Shown: one piece after another, positions 57,771 to 64,000 of the stretch
Layout of the letters: every line of letters begins with the position of its first letter
How positions within the stretch are numbered: the first letter of the stretch is position 1
Source of the DNA: Acanthosoma haemorrhoidale
Taxonomy: Eukaryota > Arthropoda > Insecta > Hemiptera > Acanthosomatidae
Direction of reading: 5' to 3'
Length of the DNA stretch: 64,000 nucleotides
NCBI GenBank assembly: GCA_930367205.1
Contig: OV884011.1
Coordinates: 114,821,866 to 114,885,865, forward strand
Program-made: the position numbers and the translations under genes
Notes under the pieces: model-generated
Seen by the model: only the letters and a program-made list of their open reading frames with translations
What the model was told of the DNA's origin: nothing
The model's database searches: none

Positions 57771-60303
57771 TCTTTTCAATCTAACAAAAGTACGTTTAGT
57801 GGCAACGTTATAATGACTACCTTCTCCGGTTACAATCAAATAATAGCATTATGCCCGTTTTCATCAGTTCATCGAAGATGTTCTTCACCATATATGTTTT
57901 ATTTATATTATTTAGCGTATATTTTAATTGAATGCATTAATCCCATAACGCTGACTGAAGATATCTACATAGTTATTACATTAGGTTGTTATCTCTCCAA
58001 CCTTAATTTCGGTTTTATAAATCGGATTCGCTACTCATGTTTACCTTACATGGCCTTTCTCCTCAGAAAAAATCCTCTCATGTAAGCCGAGTACTATACC
58101 CGGGTCTCTGTAGTTAGGGGATATTAAATGTTAGACTATGGGGACGACAGCACATTGTGAAAAGTTCAGAAGTCAAAGCATGTCATTAGTGTTTAGTCAC
58201 TGTTGTAGGATTAGTCTAATGATACTATGAATGATGAAATGAAAACTAATGACTTTATGCCATTTTTAAGTAGTTTTGATTTTAAACGGTATATAATTAT
58301 TGTAAATTATACTATAAATATTCACTTAAGGGATCAAACTGAAACAATGATTTATTATGATGTAGACTTTGGGTTTAAATAGTTTTCTTAAAATTGCATT
58401 ATATTAACTAGGTATCCATCGGTTTGGCTGGCTGCTTCTTAAAGATTTATTTGTATCGGTGAGGTGTTTGAACTGTGATTTAAAATGTCAAACTGTTTGT
58501 TGTTCTTTCCTGCCGAATAATTCTCAATTCGCATTTATAGAGGTTAAATAATTAACACTATCATTGATTATAGCCGTTATAACAGGAAATCCTCTTTCAA
58601 GATATTTATATCCTTGGTTCGATTAGCTAAACAAACAAACCTATCTCCAGTTCACCTCTCAATATAAACACGAAGACTAGATATGAACAGTTCAACATGT
58701 TTTAGGTAAACTTTTCCTTATTATTTTTTCATTGAATTTCCTTCGTAGGGATAATGTAAGATAACTTCGGATACAAATTGCGCTCTGAGCTGAATCAGTT
58801 TCTAGGCGTCAACGCACTGGCGTACAAAGGTCAAAGTATAGAATCTTCCCGAAGATTGACTGAGAACTAAACATTAAATTAAAAAAAAATCGTCACTGAT
58901 ATATTTCGATGCCAAAATTCATAAAGAAAGGAATGGCAGAAATTGGAGGCACACTTTACAATGAGATATACTTCAAAACATAGACGATCTTTATTTTTTT
59001 CTAGGATAAAAAGAATTTTGATTTCAGAAAATTAACCCTTTTTTCTGTTAAATGACCATAACCTGAAAATCTTTTTCTCACTTATCGTCAAAACAAGTTC
59101 GGGATTTAAAATGGCAAAAAAGATAGTTTTTAGAAAACCACTTCATAATGTGGTATGAAGTGGAATAAGATTAATGATCTCATGGCTAAGATTCAGACTC
59201 CCGTCCACTGTTTATAAAATAAATTTGATTCGAAGAACATGAATACATTGTAAAAGACAAGGACATAAATAGTTACATTTATTATGCCAGAGTACACATG
59301 CAGGAAACGATAAAGCAGACAATTACAGGAAACTCACCAGAATTGACGGTAAAATAGTACTACAATCACTGCATCATTCGGATTGACGGTGGACAGCATT
59401 GAACAAAGGAAGTGAGCTCCATGACTGTTTCCAGACATAGACCAAAGAAGAAATTGTAACTTCACCTAATCCTAAATTGGCACAGGTTCTGAGAGGGTGT
59501 GGGCTAAAAATCGTTACCTACATCGATTTGCGTTTCTTAAAAATCCAAATTGTACTTGTGACACAACCTTAAGAATACTTATATATAAAGTATACGTACA
59601 CTTGCAAGCTTCTGGATGGGCCATGAAATGCATTGCAATAATACTGACTTACCGACGATCCTATTGACTACAAATTAACTTATTATGAAGTAAAATCTAT
59701 TCAGGTCGGGGACAGTTTAAGGTGTCATCTTCCTTTATATTACATTAGTCAGCTATCTTGGTTTATTTTTATCCTTTCTTTGTTATTTTATTTCTTTAGA
59801 ATTTAAGGATTGTATTGTATGTACATAAATTATACCTTAACTCTCATATTTGTAAATATGAAACTATACATGTAATTGCCTCGTTAAATGGAACCTTTAG
59901 ATGCCTGTAAAATAAAATAATTAAGGTAAAATGTTTTTAAAAGCATAACTCGAGCAATTCAGAAAATGAAGGGGGGTGGGTACTTCAGGTCGTGTCGGAC
60001 CGATGCAGATTTGTCTTTTTCGAATTATTTTGAGTATTTCAAACAGCCATTAATAGTGATACCATAATACTAAATTATATAGCCTAAATACCATGATACC
60101 TTTCGTTAAACTAACGGACAAAAGTATTCTTCTGCCCGAGGCTGATAAAAAAATAATGGCAGGATGGGCTACATTGCGGGTAAAATAAATGGCTGAGCTT
60201 TCTAGGAAAACATTCTTCACTGAGCACTTGCAGTCAGTTAATTAGACCCTGTTTCAGTTTAAATAGTTTCTTACCTTACCGGGGACTTCTCTCAATCTAT
60301 CTG
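57771..60303. other. No recognised gene
   Basis: AT-rich DNA. The frame at 57813-58085 (90 codons, plus) is unrecognised. The rest has frequent stops in all frames. Confidence 0.45.
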
Positions 60304-60402
60304 AAAGAAAGAGAGGGAGAGAGAGAAAGAGAGAGAGTGAGTGAGAGAGAGAGAGTGAGTGAGAGAGAGAGAGAGAGAGAGAGGATAGAGAGGGAGAGAG
60401 AT
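60304..60402. repeat. (GA)n microsatellite, interrupted
   Basis: About 100 bp of GA/GAGAGA repeats with interruptions gagtgagt, gaaaga and gagggaga. The longest uninterrupted run is near 60361-60382. Confidence 0.95.
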
Positions 60403-61150
60403 AAAAAAAAGGCATTATTCCTTATTGGAACTTACAGCCAGCTTGCCCTGCTTGTTCCTGTACAAAACGAGGAGTCTTAACCTAATTCCGTCAGCGGCTA
60501 CACGATTGCTGTTCCCAACTCTGCAATTAGAGTGCCAAGTCTCCAGTTCTGCTCCTGATGGTCACGGTTGATAATATATTTATTCCATATATCTGATTTA
60601 TTATTATTTTACTACTACTTTATTTAAATAATAACAAAAACCTAGAATGTTCAACGATTGTATAGCCTTGAAGGCAGGGGGGAGGGTTGCAAAAATGTAT
60701 TCACTTTGTATTAAAAGTTTCACGAAAAGGAAGTTAAGTTTATTAACATTAATATTATTATTCTAAATAACCGATTAAAGATTGATTTATGAAAGTTTGA
60801 GTATTACTTTAAATAATGTAATAAAAATAGTTTTATTCAGTTTATGACACAACTTATGAACTTATATTTTACAAGGAATATTGAAACGAAAACTGAACCA
60901 TTGTACATGTTTTAACGGTCATTTGGTTCATTTCCTTTAGAGTACGTTACCAAGCGGTTTTTGTGCCTGAATTAGTATTCTAGCTGTTTATTTGGTTTGT
61001 TGTTGGTATTTATTTTCTGTCCTTGTAAGGTTTTATAAAACTTAATTTCTCGAAATGAACAGTAAATTGTTAAATGGTTTGTTTTCTAACTAAAAGCGCA
61101 TTTATATCAATACGTCTCTCCTTGATAATATTTTTTTAATACTACCTTTG
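60403..61150. other. No recognised gene
   Basis: AT-rich spacer between the microsatellite and a LINE-B 3' UTR copy. No motif was seen. Confidence 0.45.
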
Positions 61151-61391
61151 TTGCATTAGAATTACAAATTCATACTATATTTACTAAAAGGCTAGTGCTC
61201 TCCAAAATTCGCATGATTGGCACCCCCCTCACATGCGAAAGAGGAAGCGGAGTCTTGGAAAGTCCCCCACACTCCTCGATCAGCCACGTCACCGGATACA
61301 AGCCAGAGGAGGCTAACCAAAAAAGCGAGATCCACAGACGCTCAGGTCAAGTTTGGAGAAACTGGGCATTGCCAGGACTCCCAGTGTCAGC
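61151..61391 (-). mobile_element. LINE-B 3' UTR copy, truncated at both ends
   Basis: Plus-strand landmarks match 12840-13080: cactcacatgcgaaagagga-type block (about 61228-61245), agtcttggaaagtcccccac, cgtcaccggatacaagccag, ctcaggtcaagtttggagaa and gggcattgccaggactcc. The poly(A) end is not recognisable. Confidence 0.8.
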
Positions 61392-62034
61392 AGTTCTTCC
61401 GCGATTCTATGATATTAGGGAAAGGATATATAGTGACAAATGTGGTTTATTACTGTGAGCTCGTGAAAAGAAAAACATTTCAAGGACGATTTGCCACTGA
61501 ATGCTCTGGAAAAATATTTATCAAGAACCGAAAAATACGATTTTTTACGATTAAGTTATAGGATGAAGCGTATGCCAAAAAGTTCAACTTGGCATGAGAT
61601 GAACAAACCAAATACATAAATATTTGACGACGGGCACTAACGCTGGCTAGTGGAAGGTGGCTCCTCTGAGTTACCCGAGGAGTAACGTAAGACTCATCGG
61701 GAATTGGTGGTTACAAAAAGGATTGAATCGAGGAAATATTTTTCATGGAAGGAGGGGATAGCCACCTAACACGGCGTAGATGTGAAAGACATGGAAGTGC
61801 CGTGGAGCGACAAAGAAAAATCTAACGAAGCAATTCATAATTGCTTTTACTTGCCCCCGAGTCCCACCGAGAGGCCCCATACACCACTTAGCCATAGTCA
61901 GAGTGAGGGGGAATGGGGAAGGATACAAGGAGTTGACATGCAGGCTGGGGGAGTAGATAGGGAGGTGAATGGAATAGTATCAATGTACCTATTGACCGAT
62001 GGGAAATTTGAGAGATACGTTGGTTCCAAGAGAT
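61392..62034. other. No recognised gene
   Basis: Mixed composition. The part from about 61640 to 61960 is GC-richer and adjoins the CR1-like RT downstream; it may be its decayed 3' continuation, but I cannot align it. Confidence 0.35.
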
Positions 62035-62720
62035 GGTTTGGTCCAATTCCTAGGTTTTAGGTCGGAAGGTTGTTAGGGGTTAAAGCGGGAATATCGGCTA
62101 AGAGTCTGAGGAGGAAACTGGAGCCTATGACAATTGCCTGGGTTTTCGCTGTATTTAAACTCAGTTTATTCAGGTTTGCCCAGCCACTTGGTCTCCGTTG
62201 TTCTGTACAAGCGCAGCTGAAAAATCGAAGGAGGGAAAGAATAAATAGATTCAGGATTCACCAATGGAAAGGCGACGGGAACAATGATCAATAGAGTTAA
62301 GGAGATCTTGTATGTAACATCTAAAAAGAAGGGGATAAATTCTAGGGCTGCTCCCTATAAAATCTCTGCCTTATGAAGCATATGGGGGTTCATTTGGGAT
62401 TATTACCGCTTGTGAATGCTTGGAAAGAAATGATCGAAACCATTAAATAGAGTTATCAGATAAGGATAATGATTTAGATAAAGAAGGATTGTGTGGTCTA
62501 TATTAGGATTAGGGCTTTTAGTTTCTGTTGATCTATTGGAGCATGAATCTCACTAATAATATTAGCTAGTGCAAATTGAGTGGAATAATCGGGACGGAAA
62601 CCAGATTGGAATGGGTCGGACTGTTCAAGGAAATTGGAGATTTGTAATTTAATAAGTCATCCAGGAGGTTTAGAGAGGATAGAAAAGATTGGGCCATAGT
62701 CGTATGGTAATGAATGGTTA
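62035..62720 (-). pseudogene. Old CR1/L2-like LINE RT fragment, heavily decayed
   Basis: Collinear RT motifs can be followed on the minus strand across frame changes. WPNLSILSKPP (for the usual Y-R-P-I-S-I-L-S) lies near 62690. SDPFQSGFRPDYSTQFALAN is near 62600, and QKLKALILI near 62520, where motif A should begin; D-F-S-K-A-F-D itself is lost and only DHTILLYLN follows. IYPLLFRCYIQDLLNSIDHC near 62330 takes the place of the end of motif B. No A-D-D is visible. WANLNKLSLNTAKTQAIVIG near 62170 and NLGI near 62050 complete the order. Several in-frame stops are present. The Q-S-G-F-R-P and K-T-Q-A-I signatures point to the CR1/L2-like side of LINE diversity, unlike LINE-A, -B and -C. Confidence 0.75.
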
Positions 62721-64000
62721 AGATTGATCTTCTATCTATAAAAAATAATTTTTTTGAATCCTTTACCACATATAGTTTAATTATATATTGTTTTAGAACA
62801 GGTCAAAAAGATTACACTTGCAATGCAACTTGACACTATCAATTAGTAATTTAATGTTGACTTTTAGACTATCTTGGGGATAAAATATTTGCGTTTAGTA
62901 TGGTTTTGCATAAGCGGGGAAACAAATGCGGGCTCTTACACTGCCTGGAAGCAATATTCTCTCGTAACATGCCCTTCTATTGCTTCCCAGTAATAATTAT
63001 TTAGGATTCTCTCCCCTTCTTTGTCCATTGGAAAAGCGAATAACCTAGTCCGGTGGTGAGAAGAAAACCATTACTGTTAGACTGATTTATGCTCTGGTTG
63101 GCTTAGAAATGGTAAATGAGAAATTAATTACTTTCTTAACGTCTATTGGCAGCCCTGTCAGTAGTCGGGCCCCGTCTGATCGGCACGGAATGAATAGAAT
63201 CTAAAAATACTCCTTTCTTTTCCATCCAATTAATCCTTCACTTTAAGTGATTGAGGCCACCCTTAATCATGTTATATGAAGTTAGTTACCTGTTGTGAGA
63301 CTGATACCTTTACAAACAGGTCCACGTATAATACGAGTATTATTAGGTTAAAACTGCTCCGCTCCGTTTAAAGTATTTCTTAAGCAAATATTGTACAAAA
63401 ATCATATTCACATTAATACATTACACAACTATTAATTAAAAAACCAGTGCTGACACCTCATGGGTTTCCCACAGATTTATATTTTCTGAAACAATCATAT
63501 TTATTTCTGTGGGGTCTTACATTATGAGAAGGTAAACACTTAATGATTTGAAGGGTCTATGTTTGAATGCCTAAATGGGGAGAGAACAATGAAAGTGAAG
63601 TTGTCATAAAAGTTACTATTGGATGGTCATAATATTCATCGTTACAAATCATTTTATTTTTTAATTTAAACTGGAGATTAAAACGTTGCTGATACAACAC
63701 ATAAAAACATTTAATTTTAAGAATTTAAATGAGCTTGCTACTTAATATTAAAATACCATCAATAAATATGACGTCCTTTAATTGCTACGGTACATAAACA
63801 CGGTGGTAAACCCGGCATGAGTTATTCACTTCGCTTTTGCTTTGTTTATTGTTTTTCTATATTAATCAATTGTCATCTTAATAGTACTATAAATGTGTTT
63901 TGTTTGGAATCGATAGAAAATTTTCCTTTGTAAATATTTTTTGTGTGCCACTATAATGTTAAATTGAAAGTCCTTTTAAAGTAAAAATGGTTATGTCTAT
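62721..64000. other. No recognised gene
   Basis: AT-rich DNA to the end of the window. No frame exceeds about 70 codons outside the RT fragment, and no RNA gene was seen. Confidence 0.45.

Noticed and set aside
1..64000. An undescribed multi-gene system in the window
   Set aside because: No cluster of intact genes exists. All recognisable coding sequence belongs to decayed mobile elements, and the unassigned frames are scattered, short and unsupported.

Overview
The window reads as AT-rich animal (most likely insect) chromosomal DNA that is a graveyard of mobile elements. I could not recognise a single host protein-coding gene, rRNA gene or intact tRNA gene. The organism type is inferred from the low GC background, long ATG-poor stretches full of stops, several degraded non-LTR retrotransposons (LINEs) with Jockey-type ORF1 and ORF2 proteins, solo LTRs, and a Tc1/mariner-superfamily transposon of a sort common in insects. 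Nothing bacterial is present. A more precise taxon cannot be read from the sequence alone.

Layout. (1) 1-10 kb: mostly anonymous AT-rich DNA with short local duplications (2414/3088, 8312/8422, 7830-7975). (2) 10.4-14.9 kb: a LINE-A copy interrupted by a solo LTR, then 3' ends of LINE-B, LINE-C and LINE-A on the minus strand. (3) 16.85 kb: a 96-bp MITE-like inverted-repeat element; 17.5 kb a LINE-B tail; 17.8-18.0 kb inverted repeats. (4) 22.1-26.4 kb: the densest cluster, all minus strand: LINE-B tail, a truncated LINE-C, then a longer LINE-C that keeps ORF1 (zinc knuckles) and endonuclease but has lost its reverse transcriptase (RT) core, then two LINE-A tails. (5) 27.8 kb: an RT fragment of another LINE. 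(6) 28.8-29.6 and 40.4-41.0 kb: two further solo LTRs of the same family as the one at 10.5 kb. (7) 34-36 kb: a 155-bp direct repeat pair; 38.5 kb a LINE C-terminal zinc-motif fragment; 39 kb a tandem duplication. (8) 47.1-48.5 kb: a complete-length mariner-type transposon with terminal inverted repeats, TA target duplications and a broken transposase. (9) 49.5-51.1 kb: LINE-A with RT; 51.1-51.9 kb a GC-rich patch, a tRNA-like SINE head and another LINE C-terminal scrap. (10) 53.2-55.6 kb: LINE-B with endonuclease and RT, preceded by a tRNA-like SINE head. (11) 57-64 kb: LINE-B tails, a (GA)n microsatellite and an old, badly decayed CR1/L2-like RT.

Family names A, B, C and so on are mine, for cross-reference only. 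Every coding element seen carries frameshifts, stops or loss of catalytic residues, so nothing here looks capable of moving on its own. I looked for a new gene system and did not find one. The best-supported observations are the nested LTR-in-LINE insertion with an exact 5-bp duplication, the delimited mariner element, the MITE-like element, the RT-deleted LINE, and conserved 3'-end structures shared by scattered LINE tails.
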